This document shows, in pieces, positions 21,140 through 33,085 of a stretch of DNA of 64,000 nt. The stretch is from Dichetophora obliterata. Taxonomy: Eukaryota > Arthropoda > Insecta > Diptera > Sciomyzidae. The notes beneath the pieces were generated by a model, which worked only from the letters and a program-made list of their open reading frames with translations, was not told the DNA's origin and did no database searches. Location of the stretch: positions 99,063,349 through 99,127,348 of the forward strand of contig OY986438.1 in NCBI GenBank assembly GCA_963920525.1. The letters are read 5' to 3'. The position numbers and the translations under genes are program-made. How positions within the stretch are numbered: position 1 is the first letter of the stretch; every line of letters begins with the position of its first letter.

Positions 21140-22538
21140 CAGGGTTCGTATTTGCTCACTCATGAAGCTTCATGAATATGAAGGAATTTTTTGCTCAAAA
21201 AAAAAAACCTACTCATATTCATTTTTGTGAAGAGATGAGCAGATTTTTTTTGTTCATGAACTGAAGAAGAGCAAACCAGTTCGTGAACAAGAACATTTTT
21301 TACTCTTTCGAATAAACTGTTGCTATTCATCTCTTCTTCAATGTTTCACTTGTCATTCGTTGGCTCTTCATTTGTTCATGAATTTTTCACAAAGTGGTGA
21401 AGGCAACGGATGATCCTCTCGTTCGTTTCGTTTAATTTTGTTTTTTAGATACACACAACGTGTGCACGCTGTGTAGTATTGAAGCGAGGCATTGAAATGG
21501 CTTGAATGTTTGTGTGTATGTATGTTAAGCAGCGTGGCAACAAGAATGCAATAACAAAGCATTGTGGGATTCTATAAAAAGTTTAATAAACAGCCACAGC
21601 TTTGTTTTTGATACGCATGCACAGTGGCTCATATGATGGTTGATAGCAAATAAAATTTACCATTTCTATTTTGGGGGTTACAAATTCCACCTGTAGGGTA
21701 AAAATTTAGAAATATGTAGCCACCTACTAATGTGTATTTTGACGTGTTTTAAACGTCAGTTATCAGTGTTAGGAGGCCGCTGATTTCGAATCTGAAGTCA
21801 GAATTTTAAAATTCAAGTTAGTTGATATGGTTCCCACCTTATTTTTTTAATTTTTACGAATTCGGGGCCGGCATAAAAAAATTACACACTAAAAATGGGT
21901 CGCTGAATCCAAATCCGTGGTCAGAATTTAAAAATTATGTAATTTTGAAATATTAGGGTTGCCACCTAATAATATGTTTTTTAAGAGTTTTAAATTATAA
22001 TTATAGAGCAATAAACAAAGAGCGAAAAACTGAAATTTTATGTTTATAAAAAAATGAATGTTAATCATAATTACCTCTTACCTAAAAAAAAATTGGTTAT
22101 GTAAATTTTTTTCTTGTCAAAAAAAAAAAACATGAATTAATTTGTTTCATTAAACGTTTTAAGTGTATACATAAATTTTTCCATCGCCTGCTATTTTTGT
22201 GAAAAAATATTTTTGTACTTGGTATACATATTTCTAAATTTTTTACCCTACAGGTGGAATTTGTATCCCCCTTCACCACTTCATGAAAATTTCATGAACA
22301 AATGAAGAGCCAACGAACGACAAGTGAAGCATTGAAGAACAGATGAATAGCAACAGTCTCTTCAAAAGAGTAAAAAATGTTCTTGTTCACAAACTAGTTT
22401 GCTCTTCTTCAGTTCATGAACAAAAAAAAATCTGCTCATCTCTTGATCGAGCTCCTCACTTTGATTTTTCTTCATATTCTTAAATGAATGAGTAGAAGCA
22501 GAAATGAGCAGTTCATGAATGAGCAAATGCGAACCCTG
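21140..22538. mobile_element. hAT-type foldback MITE, TSD CTTATAAG
   Basis: A 1399-bp element with ends CAGGGTTCGTATTTGCTCA and TGAGCAAATGCGAACCCTG and a perfect 8-bp TSD, CTTATAAG, at 21132-21139 and 22539-22546. Arms of about 260 bp (21140-21402 and 22272-22538) are rich in TTCATGAA and GAAGAG motifs. The centre holds a second inverted pair (21673 and 22271). No transposase is visible. Confidence 0.85.
21673..22271. repeat. Inner inverted-repeat element in the hAT MITE
   Basis: GGGGGTTACAAATTCCACCT at the left pairs with AGGTGGAATTTGTATCCCCC at the right, and the pairing continues through TAGGGTAAAAATTTAGAAATAT. Inside, 21740-21985 resembles the inverse of 52500-52700 (GAATCTGAAGTCAGAATTTT-like, GGTTGCCACC, CGAATTCGGGGC blocks). 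No clear TSD. Confidence 0.6.
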
Positions 22539-22675
22539 CTTATAAGCGTGTGGAATGTCGTCTGATTTACAAATACTGCAATTTGCAATAATTTTTATAA
22601 ATATACTCGCGCCGTGCAAAAATAATAAAAAAATTTTATCCTATCGGTTCTTCATTACTCATAAAATTATTATCC

Positions 22676-23289
22676 CAGAGACCATACCGGTTATCAAAAA
22701 AGTCAGATATAAACAGTTATCATTTAACTTTTATTTTTTTCGACAAAAATACTAGTTATTTTATGCCCTTTATTTTTTCGGGCAAAAATAACTGTTACTT
22801 TTGACTTTTATTTATTAGGTCAAAAATAACAGTTATTTTGTGCCTTTTATTTTTCGCTCAAAAATATCTGGCAATTTGAATTTTTTTAAAGGCTGTTTGT
22901 CATTTTCATTTGCCATTTTCATTTAGCTCACATGTAGAGCCGTAAAACTTTTATAATTTTAATAGTATTTTATGTAGTCAATAGGTCTTTGAAAAAATAT
23001 AAATTGCCTGATATTTTTGACCGAAAAATAAAAGGCACAAAAGAACTGTTATTTTTGACCTAAAAATAAAAGTCAAAAGTAACTGTTATTTTTGCACGAA
23101 AAATAAATAACAAAAAATAACAGTTAATATTAACTTTTATAGTACAAGTCAATTTTAAAAGGCTTTTAATATTCGCGAAGCTGCTACCATAACGATAACA
23201 ACCTTTCATTTAAAAAAGTCCACAAGCAACTTTTTCGTTATGCTTTTTTCATCTGAAAATTGTAAAATAACAGTTATTTTCGTTCCCTG
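22676..23289. mobile_element. hAT-like foldback with repetitive arms (candidate)
   Basis: Arms consist of about 40-bp units with AAAAATAACTGTTA and CTTTTATTTTT; four are seen near 22735-22870, and an inverted set lies at 23005-23125. Candidate 8-bp flanks TATTATCC and GACTATCC match 6 of 8. The ends CAGAGACC and GTTCCCTG are only weakly inverted. Non-coding. Confidence 0.45.
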
Positions 23290-24800
23290 GACTATCCACA
23301 AACAAAGGATCGTCTAGCATGCTACAGAATACATCAAATAGAAGTTGAACTTTGATGAGCGTATCTACTCGCAGAAAGCATTATATTTTACATGATCTTG
23401 AGTTATCGATTATTTTGTGTTTACAGAATATAATGTGACACTAGCAAGTTGTATAAATGAGTAATACCCAGGATATTAGAGAGAAATCGTACGTTTTGAG
23501 CATTTATTTATTGTACATTTTTCAGTACACTTTACGACTTATTCTAAAGCCGACTTTACGACTTATTAAATGCAATTACAAATTCAGATTATGAGATCCT
23601 TCCTTCTGAAGTTTTGTGAGCATGCTTACAAAAATTGTTCAAATAAATTCAGCTGCTAAATATACAAAATATAGAAGACAGCCCTTCGATATAGTATAAA
23701 AAAAAAAATGAAAAACATACATAAGAACCGAATCAATGCGAACTCTGCTTTCTTAGAGTATTCCAACATATTAAGTATAATTCTTCGTTTTATAAAAAAA
23801 TATCTAATATTTTGATTTTTAAGAATTTAAATTCTAATACAAGTATTAAAAAAATATATGATTTCAACAATTGGATTCAAAGTGGGTCCCAAGATTTTGG
23901 ACCGTGTATTTGACAAATTTTTTCGTTCTAACTCAACAAAGGAATTGCACGAAACATTAAAAAGTTCTCCTCTACAATGTCCAACAATTTAGTACATATA
24001 ACAAAAAGTGACGAGTATTAGCAATTTGGTATTTTTGTGTTATTTTCTTTTTTTGAAGTGTCGCATACAATTATTTGCAGTTTTTCTAGAATTCTAAAGA
24101 GCATCATTTACAATTTCAAGTCAAAGTTATAACATTTTAGATGATAAGGATGTGGTTCATGCTTCGCAAACTTATGCCTTAAACACATGCTGTTACTTCA
24201 AGCGACTGCTCAAATCAATACAAACTTAAATTATATAGCAGCTTTAAACTCGATAAAAACTGCGTAAAGCTTCATAAACTAACAAGCTTTATTGAAATGC
24301 GATAAAATATTAATACATAGTTCTAAATATATACATATGTAAAACAAAGAATACACAGAAAGACCAAAGCAAAATTTACAAAACGTTTTTTAAGACCGTT
24401 CCACTTTATGGAAAAAAATAAAATTACAAAATTCACATGAAAACACGTCACGTCACGTCACGGCCAATGCCAACATTTTTGCTCAGTAGACTAGACACTG
24501 TCTGCCAGAGCGAACGTCTTCAAGTCAAGCATTTTGTTCCGCACTATTTCACCGTTACTTTCAACAAACCAATTAAACTATTATGCTTTAAGCTGTGCTC
24601 TTGAAAAAAGCAGAACAAAAAAATTAATCAAAAGTCCATGAGTTTGTATAAGAAACCAAACATTTAATAGGAATCTAAATAGGGCATTTTTGTAAATAAT
24701 TTACTAATTTTACTTCTGGATGTAAAGTCAGATTCTTGTTCCCCCCTTATATTTTAAAATAAGAAGAAATTTGGATAATTGAGAACTCCAATGGAAGAAC
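23290..24800. other. Non-coding; short CACGT tandem repeat
   Basis: No gene recognised. CACGT is repeated in tandem near 24446-24462. The rest is AT-rich with no ORF of note. Confidence 0.5.
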
Positions 24801-24808
24801 CACGCAAC

Positions 24809-25021
24809 AGCCCAATTCTGAAGGATTTTTCCCGGGAAATCGGAAAAGGGAGTTTTCATTCTTAAGATAGCCGATGATGATATCACATATTTTTTTTACA
24901 TACATATCACATATCACATATTTTTTTTATTAAAAATTTCCAAAATGCCTTTGAACTTTATCTTAAAAATGAAAACTCCCTTTTCCGATTCCCGGGGAAA
25001 AATCATTCAGAAGTGGGCTGT
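24809..25021. mobile_element. Short inverted-repeat MITE
   Basis: About 60-bp arms: CAGCCCAATTCTGAAGGAT through GGAAAAGGGAGTTTTCAT on the left pair with ATGAAAACTCCCTTTTCC through ATTCAGAAGTGGGCTG on the right. The loop contains a duplicated ATATCACATA motif. No TSD could be defined. Confidence 0.65.
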
Positions 25022-25024
25022 AAG

Positions 25025-25385
25025 TAAATTCCGAGTAAAACAGCTTTAAAGATTATTGGTAATATTTGGCCAATAACTCGTTTAATTATGTCTTTAGTTA
25101 AACACAAATGATTCCAAGTTAAAGGGAATTTCTCTTTCTTTTGACATACATACCATAATTGGATTCCTTAAAACGACATGCAGTTTTAAAGAACTGTACT
25201 TACCTTATTTGAAACACTAAAACATACAGTGCCCGAAATTTGCTTAGCCACATTTAAGAAATCAGCAAAAGAGTAATATTTTTCGCGATTACTGTTAAAA
25301 TTTATTGTTGTGTCACCTTTATTGCAAATTTGAAATCGAGCAGTTGAACAAAGCAACAAAAGTAAAAACATAAAGGTACTGAAAT
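25025..25385. other. No recognisable gene
   Basis: The minus-strand frame at 25186-25413 overlaps the end of the Tc1 element and shows no domain; treated as chance. Confidence 0.4.
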
Positions 25386-25386
25386 A

Positions 25387-27080
25387 CAGTAACTCAAAAA
25401 AGTTTAGGCACAAGGATATTAAAAATGTTAGCTTGTTAGTAAAATTTTTTCCACTTCATTTACAGAGCATTTAAACATTAAACTTTTTACTACGTATTCA
25501 CGGCAAAAGATAAATTAATTTCAATTTTATTTCAAAATAAATGTTTGAAAAACTAAAAAAAGACATGATTTTTAAATCAAAAAAGTTTAGGCAGTATGTG
25601 TGTTATGTTTTTGCAAATATAACGGTAATATTTTAGTTGTCTTTATTTTTTTCCATTTCTCTGCACATAATTATTGCGTAGTCTTCAAAATGTCAATTGA
25701 TTAAAGTTAGTGTTGACCTTGATTTCGTGATATATTGAGCAAAATGGGCAGCGGAACCGAAAGTTCGGTTGAAGTACATAAAAAAATAATAAATCTTTAC
25801 GTACAGAAAAAGTAACATCGCGAAATTGGTAAAATACTACAGCGGCCATATTCAAGTGTTCGTAACATCATATAACATTATGTAAATACCGGTAAAGAAG
25901 AGCGTAAGACCATATCTGGGTGGCCAAAACATTTACCCCACGCCAGGAGCGAATTGTACTGGCCGCAGTTGCTCAAAATCCAAAAATTTTGGCTGTTAAA
26001 CTATGCCATGAAATGCAGTAATAGCTTAAAAAAACTTTGATGCTCAAAAAAGTCGAAATATACTACATAAAGCTGGATATCATGGACGAGTTCCTCGGCG
26101 CAAGACGTTTATTTCAGCTACAAACAATAAAGGAGATTGGATTTCTGAAAACTCCATGTAAATGAGCCAGATTTATTTTGCGATTGCACTATATTTAGTG
26201 TTGAATTCAAATACAAAATTATTTGGCTCGGATGGCGCTCAAAAAACTTGGAGAAAGCCAAGCAATGAGCAGCAGGAAAATAATTCAATCAACATAGTGA
26301 ACACGGTGGTGGCAAATTTATGGTTTTGGGGTGTGCAATGGCATTTGGAGTTGGGAATCTTGTTTTTATTAATAAGAAATGGAATTATTAATTCCATTTT
26401 TATTATTTAGAAATAATTTATTAAAAACCTTGTTTTTATTAATAAGTGAATATTTTTTAAGGAAAATTTTCCACCCAGTGTTGAAAAGTTGGGGTTAACT
26501 CGGTAACAATATTTATTTCAAAAATATAACGACCCAAAACATTCGTCTTATCTTGTGTAGGAATGGCTAATATACCACCATAATTAGTTCAAAAAACATC
26601 CGTAGTCAACTGATACGAACCCCATTGAGTATATTTGGCACTTACTGAAAAAAAATTTAAATCATAATATAACGTCAAAAATACGCTAAGGGAGGCCATA
26701 TGCACCGATTGGTCAAAAATAATACCTGAGGAGACATCAAATTTAGTGAGAAGGATGCGTTTGTGCTTAGAGGCGGTAATTCAGGCCAAAAGTGGCCTAA
26801 CTAAGTATTATATGACGCAAAATATACTCACCCTGATGATAAAACAATATTACTTTTCAGTTGTGCCTAAACTTTTTTGATTTGAAAACTATGTCTTTTT
26901 TTAGTTTTTCTAACATTTAATCTGAAATAAAATTGAAATTAAAATATCTTTTGTTTTCAATAAATATTAAGAAGTATATTTTTTAAGTGCTCATACTACT
27001 CTTTCCTGTAAGTGAAGTGGAAACAAACTAACAAACTAACATTTTTAATAGCTTTGTGTCTAAACTTTTTTGATTCACTG
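25387..27080 (+). mobile_element. Tc1-like element with IR/DR termini, TA TSD
   Basis: A 1694-bp element between TA dinucleotides at 25385-25386 and 27081-27082. Each end carries the motif AATCAAAAAAGTTTAGRCA twice: outer at 25387 and 27057-27080, inner near 25575-25593 and 26863-26884. Arms of about 210 bp with two direct repeats each match the IR/DR layout of Sleeping Beauty-type Tc1 elements. The interior holds the transposase pseudogene at 25744. Confidence 0.85.
25744..26840 (+). pseudogene. Tc1-like transposase, decayed
   Basis: Start at MGSGTESSVEVHKKIINLY, followed in shifted frames by an HTH-type segment, a degraded GWPKHL form of the GRP linker, RIVLAAVAQNPKILAVKLC, FGSDGAQKTWRKPSNEQQEN and a trace of the MVWG block before the region corresponding to the third catalytic residue. 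This order is that of Tc1 transposases (about 340 residues). Several stops occur, including one after the first 23 codons, and there are frameshifts. It is inactive. It sits inside the IR/DR arms of the same element. Confidence 0.8.
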
Positions 27081-27082
27081 TA

Positions 27083-28025
27083 GATATTTGTACTAGAGCT
27101 TCCATTTTCACGTGAGCACGTGTAGTACGAGTACACGTATTTTTCAGAATACTAGTATCGCCTGCGGTGGAAATTCGACGAAAGAAAAGAAGTGAGCGAA
27201 AATGAACACTAACTTAACGTATGTTAAGGCACTCTAACAGAACGTTAAGGATGCTTAGCGGAGATGACAGCACTCGTTTGCCATTATTGTACCTATACTA
27301 TAGAAATGAACATAGTCTTTGTCATTCCGTATCTTCACTGGAAGAACAGGTTAGCAAACATTTTTTCATCAGAGCTTATATCGCTCCTGAACTAACCTCT
27401 AATGGAGTAAAGTGTATGAGCTGGCTCTATTATTAATCCTACCAAAATTTCTTTCAAACATATCCACCACCTTTCAGTTAGCTTTTTTGGCGTATACACG
27501 TATACACGTGAACAGTGTTTTGACTTTACTGCAATTGCATAGTTCTACTGCGCTTTTTAGCAAAATTTTATGTTCTGCGCCACTGCGGTTTTTCCAAATC
27601 TACTGCGATTTATTCTCAACAAACGCATCCATTTTTGTGATGGTGAAATGGGGTAATGTAGGGTGAAATGGGGTAATGTGCACCGTGTGGTGATGTGCCA
27701 CCATGGGCGGGGGGGTGGAGATTTCTCATAACAAATGTTGACATATGAGTGAATGAACTACCGTGATCTATTTCTTTTGACAGCATCTAGTTTTAAGTGT
27801 TTTAAATATTTGCAGACATAATTTCCTTAGAGTTCGAAAAAAGCCTGAACGATTTTTGCCAAAAAGTTTTTTTAATTTAAAAGCAAAAGTGTTTTGGATA
27901 AAAAATTCATTAGATTTAAAAAGTGAGTAGATAGATGTAAAAAGTGTTAAAATACCATCAATGACAAAAAAATTAGCTTACATTGGGGTGATGTGTAACT
28001 CACGGTGGGTGATGTGCAACACATC
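27083..28025. other. Non-coding; GGGTGAAATGGGGTAATG short repeat
   Basis: GGTGAAATGGGGTAATGT is tandemly repeated near 27646-27680 and GGTGATGTG motifs follow to 28020. Two short plus-strand frames (27221 and 27412) have no domain. TTTACTGCGATTT motifs here recur near 34390. Confidence 0.45.
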
Positions 28026-28028
28026 TTA

Positions 28029-28320
28029 GGTTGCCCGCACAGTAAACGCCGAAGCAGGCAGGCAGACAGACAGGCGCACGCAGTAACCTGCGAAGAAACG
28101 AGATAGAAATAAAGCCAAGCTTACTTTTTAGGCTTATTAAGGTTCACAGCAATACATTGCTGTGTCTTATTTTAAGTATTAGCAATGTACACAATAAAAG
28201 CAGAAATTACTGTTGTATTGTGAACCGTAATAGGCCTATTTATCTTGTTTGTTTACATAGTTTTCCTGCGCCTGCCTGTCTGCCTGCATGTCTGCTTCGG
28301 CCTTCACTCTGTTTGCAACT
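28029..28320. mobile_element. Foldback MITE 1 of a TTA-sharing pair
   Basis: Ends GGTTGCCCGCACAG and CTCTGTTTGCAACT, flanked by TTA at 28026-28028 and 28321-28323. The arms contain GCAGGCAGGCAGACAGACAG and its complement. A smaller palindrome (GGTTCACAGCAATA with TATTGTGAACC, about 28133-28235) forms its centre. The 3-bp TTA duplication suits PIF/Harbinger. Confidence 0.7.
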
Positions 28321-28323
28321 TTA

Positions 28324-28490
28324 GGTTGCGGACAGAGAGAACGCCGATTAAGACAGACAGGCGCAGGCAGTAACGTGCGAAGAAACGAGATAGAAATACA
28401 GCCTAGCTAACTTTTATCTCGCTTGTTCACATAGTTTGCCTGAGCCTGTCTGCCTGCCTGTCCGCTTCGGCGTTCTTTTTGTTTGCAACC
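28324..28490. mobile_element. Foldback MITE 2 of a TTA-sharing pair
   Basis: Ends GGTTGCGGACAGAGAGAACG and GTTTGCAACC with TTA at 28321-28323 and 28491-28493. It shares the arms of MITE 1, including the block GAAGAAACGAGATAGAAAT, but lacks the central insertion. The left TTA is common to both elements. Confidence 0.75.
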
Positions 28491-28493
28491 TTA

Positions 28494-30454
28494 GTCATTA
28501 TAATATTGTATTTTATATTTAAGTTCTTGCATTTTTTTAATTTTTTTTTTGTTTTGTTTCTTATTGTTTATCATCACTATGCCACGAAAATACGTAAAGA
28601 AAGGGCCTACCACAGCAGTCGGTTAAAAGAAATTGATTTATGCCATTAAACTAAAAAAAAGTATAAAAAAATGTCGGTACGTGCAGTGATTTATTTAAAT
28701 TTTCAAAAAAAAAAACACTTTTACTAAACATAAAAAGTTAAAATAAACATAAAAAAATTAAGGTTTCTGGTCTTTAAACCAACATTTTGTTACTGTTACA
28801 CATCATCCCACCGATTTGAAAAAGTCCAAAAAAGCCATGTTTGACATTTTTGTTCTAATTCCTCCATTTATCAAGGTATTCAACAGCAATGAAAACACCA
28901 ACTTCAAATCGGTTCTTCGGCAAGGAAAAGGCATTTAAACCAATACAAAATTAATTTCTTTACACTTTTTATAATAAAAACGTGTTACTCCACTCACTTC
29001 ACCCTTAGCATTATAGTTATAAATGCATTATAAATTATAAAAATGTATACACATACATAATGCAAATAAAAATGTAAACAAATGTATAGTGATGTCCTAC
29101 AAAAAGTAGCACATTCTTTTCTCCCTTCCACTTGAATCACTGAAAAAAGTATGCATTTCCGGATATGAGAAAAGTATGAATGCTAAGAAGCCCTTTTGGA
29201 ATAGATATACATGATGAATTTCATAATGCATAGGTTTGTATAGCAGAATTGAAAATAGTTTTTTCTTTCTTAAATAATAAATAAAAAATTACGTTATAAT
29301 AACTCAAACTAATTGACATAATTATTAGGTAATTAGAAAGAATTAATAATATTATTATAATAATACAACATTTAGTGCAAAAATATTAATGTTTATGATG
29401 TTCGTTTTGCTTCAACTGCTTCCTTTACAGTATTTACATTTTAACTTGCTTAAAGCTTCCTTTGTATCTTTTTGGAACTGTTCCTGGTTGTATCCTTCCT
29501 TGCAAAGGCAAACTGCATTTAATAAAAAAACAAAAATATTATAAAATGTTAGATTTTAAAGTTCAAATTAGTATATTTTAATTCTTGGCAAAATAATCAG
29601 GTAGATGCAATTCGGCGAGCAAGAACGACAGAGCAAAACAAAGGCGTAGTTATAATGTCACTTTTTACATTTGACGTTTACTCGTTTAGCCATAGGAATG
29701 TAGAATTTACTTGTAACCATATAAATCCATAGAGGAACCAGATTTTGTGTGTGAAATATAAGAAAGATTATCAAAATCCTTAAAAATTTAATAAAACTAG
29801 CTGTGGTTTAAGCTCTAACACAGAATTATTTGTGTTTTAGCTCTGAACAAAGCAAATAAAAATTAACTTAATAAAATTTTCATTTCACTACTAGTTAGAT
29901 TGTTCAGTAACCAATTTGTGTCGCTATGTACGGCTGCTTTGAATTGACATAATATATTTTGACATTATAGCTAAGCATTTCTTGTTGTTTTGTTTGTCGT
30001 AGAGAGCGTGTTTATAGTGCGCATAACTGGTTATTCTGCTATGATTTAAATGTTAACTTTTTTCAAATCCGAAAAAGCGCTCAAGTAGCGAAGTAGCATA
30101 AAATATTTTCTATACAAGATTGCGACCACTCATTGAACATGTTCTGTGAGCGCATACCATTCAGCCCGAAAGTTGTGCAACAGTTCCTTCCGTTGAATGT
30201 AGTCAATGACAGTTTCTTGCTGACAAATCCACCAGAAAATAAAATTTTTGAAAAACATGTGAAAGGAAAACAACAGAACAACCGTTTTTCAAAAGTATCT
30301 GAAAAAACAAAAACAGCAACAACAAACAGAAAATATAAATTATAACAGATTGATTATATATATAGCAGAATTTGTTTCAGAATCAATTCGTTTTTACCAT
30401 AATACCATAAAAGCAATCAAGGAATCTAATAACAAATTACTATATAATTACTAT
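28494..30454. other. Non-coding stretch
   Basis: No gene recognised. GAGCGTGTTTATAGTGCGC near 30005 resembles the foldback-family end seen at 2353, but no partner end was found. Two opposite frames at 30081-30345 overlap each other and show no domain. Confidence 0.45.
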
Positions 30455-30533
30455 AGGGGTATTCACACTGACTTGGGTAGTTGGGTAGATTGGCAAATGC
30501 CGTACATTTTGTTTTTGTAAAGTGTCCAAGTAC

Positions 30534-31573
30534 TACGGTTGCCACCTTTGTGGGAAAAATCCCATTTGTGGTTATTTTTAATTGCCGTGGGAAATGGGAG
30601 TTCCCATTTGATTTTTTAATTGAGTGTAATTTTTTAACTAACGTGGAATTTTTCTTTTTGTTTTGTGGGATTTTTTTGTTTTGAAGGATTTATTTTTATT
30701 TTTCAGTTAAAATCTGTATAAATATGTACATAAAAGTGTATATATTTCATATTTTGTTCATTGTCAAAATCGTCTCAACCCTTCTATATGATATTCGCAA
30801 GGATTTCGTTAAGATTTCGGTTACTTTGGTTTGGTGGGAAGTTCTTTTACTCTTGACATATTTACATGCATTGGGAAATTATGTTTCAGTGAATTTTATT
30901 TCTTTTTTTATCAACACACAAAATTGGTATGTCTTAAAATTTATTTGTGATTGGCCCTCATTACGAGTTGCTTTCGACGTAATCTTTGTTGGTTATCGAA
31001 GAACGAGTATCCAACGTCAAACCCTGTCGAAATGCTCGTTGTTCATCGAATTTTCAGTCGAATAGAATTTTGATTTTGATGTTGTGCGTTCTGAGCAGTA
31101 ATTGTTAAAAAGATAAGAATTTTGTGATGGAAATCGTTTCGTAAACATTATACAGATCTAAGGTCGATTAAACATATATTTTTTATTGAATATTATTGCT
31201 AAAAGACTAAGACTAAACGGACGACGAAATATACTAGTTGTTCTTTTTAATGTTTTGTTTGATTTTTGACAATTTGTTATGTCTGTATTATTTATTATGT
31301 TAATTTTTAATAGAAGAGAGATTTTTTGTGGTTTTATTTTAATACAAATGGCATTTATCGTGGTTTTTTTTAAATACAAATGGGATTTTTCATGGTTTTT
31401 TATATTTGCGTGGGATTTTCGTGGTTATTTTAAATGTCTGTGGGTTTTTTTGTGGTTTTTTTTTAATTGCGATGCGATTTTTTTTTCAATTTTATACCAT
31501 GGGAATTTTCGTGGTTAATTTTTTCCATTGTGGGAAAAAAGTTTTTTCGTGGGAATTTGAGGTGGCAACCGTG
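30534..31573. mobile_element. hAT MITE inserted in element F, TSD CCAAGTAC
   Basis: A 1040-bp element with ends TACGGTTGCCACCT and AGGTGGCAACCGTG and a perfect 8-bp TSD at 30526-30533 and 31574-31581. The interior repeats TGGGATTTTTCGTGG-like segments, about five between 31320 and 31560. Removing it restores continuity with the copy at 58248. The frames at 30724 and 31279-31702 are low-complexity chance ORFs. Confidence 0.9.
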
Positions 31574-32010
31574 CCAAGTACCCAAGTACCCATCTACCAA
31601 TCTACTCTAGCTGACTGCCTGACTTGTTTGGGTATATTGATTTCTTGCCAAATTGAGTACTTTTTCCATGTGTTACCATGTGTTTGCAAAAATAGGCAAT
31701 AACTGACCAAAGAGCATCAAATTTACAACATTTGTTGTTAAGGCTAATATCTGGAATAAAAAATTTTGCCACACCCCCTACTACCGCCCAAAAATCAATA
31801 AAAACGCAATATTTCAGACGGATTCTGTTGTATTGAACTACAGTTTTGAAATTGAGTTCGCATAGCTACTATCGGACACTTAACCAAAAATGGGCGTGGT
31901 CGAATTATAACTACGCCTACTTTTCAGAAATCATTATAATTTCTGAGTTGTGCATGTCTTTGTACTGAAACTTGGTGTGTATGTGCTATGAGACCACCAG
32001 TCACTATGTA

Positions 32011-33085
32011 CAGCCGTTGTCAACTAATTAACAACGATGTCATTAAAGCTGCACTTTACCACATTGCGCTTGTGTTTGGCAATGTAGCTGTTTTTTTTTT
32101 TGGTTTTATTTCTTTCCTTTGTTTTCTTTACAATAACAAATAAATTGACTTTGTCACGTGTTATTTATTTAAGCAAAATCAGTTTTAGTTGGAGAACGTT
32201 ATTTTTTCCATTGACAACTATTGAACAACGATTTAATTGCATTAGAGTTTTCCAAGTTTTTATGAATAATTTGTGAATATTTTGGTAAGAATTTTTTGTT
32301 TTGAACGGACTGAACATAATTTTAACAAAAAACTGTATTAGTAAAAATTCATAAAATGGGAAAAACCAAGAGCTGCACGCGAAGTACCTGTAAGGCTATC
32401 ATTGAATTAAATAGCGCTGGGCTATCATACGGACGCATAGCGAAACAATTAAAATGTTCCAAATGGATGGTATTCGATGCTATTGCCCACTTTCGACAAT
32501 ATAAAACCGCGGAAAACGTACATAAGTGAACAATTTTTTGATCAAAATGCTATGACTGTTCTTGACTGACAATCGTAAAGTCCTGACCTAAATACCATCG
32601 ATCATTTATGGGACGATGTTAAAAATGCCGCAAGTACACAAAATATAACAAAGCTGGATGATTTATTTGTAAAAATCAAGGAATCCTGGTACGCTATACC
32701 GGTAAAGCGATGCCAAGACCTGATACTCTCAATGCGAAGACGATGTGCAGCAGTTTTAAAGCAAAAAGGTTTCTAACTAAATATTAGACCTTAAGAATAA
32801 CTTTTGTTAATTTTTCACATTTTTTGTTACTTTATTTTACCTCAATTTACTGTATATTAAAAGCGTTGCTAATTAGTTGTCACATATAAATTTGAGATTT
32901 TTGAATAAAAGTTCCTCTGAAAACTTATGTGCCCTTATAAACTTTACAATTAGCATATTGTTTTAAGGATGTATTTGTATATTTGTAAAATGAAATAAGT
33001 AAATATGGCTTATCGCTGAATTGGAGAATATATCGGCCGATGTCTTATAACAAAAATATCGTTGTTAATTAGTTGACAACGGCTG
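32011..33085 (+). mobile_element. Tc1-like element, internally deleted, TA TSD
   Basis: A 1075-bp element between TA at 32009-32010 and 33086-33087. The 28-bp TIRs start CAGCCGTTGTCAACTAATTA and are identical at both ends. It holds the two ends of a transposase gene without the catalytic middle. Confidence 0.9.
32356..32776 (+). pseudogene. Tc1-like transposase, N and C termini only
   Basis: The first frame (32356-32529) encodes 57 residues, MGKTKSCTR followed by IIELNSAGLSYGRIAKQLK, the first HTH of a Tc1 transposase. After the stop, another frame from about 32579 gives SPDLNTIDHLWDDVKN, which holds the third catalytic region, and ends RRCAAVLKQKGF at 32774-32776. The central part with the first two catalytic Asp residues is missing, so the element is non-autonomous. 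The TIRs are still perfect, so it may be mobilised in trans (inference). Confidence 0.85.

Noticed and set aside
30724..31702. Hydrophobic plus-strand frames
   Set aside because: Lie in or across the end of the hAT MITE; repeats of a T-rich motif, not protein.
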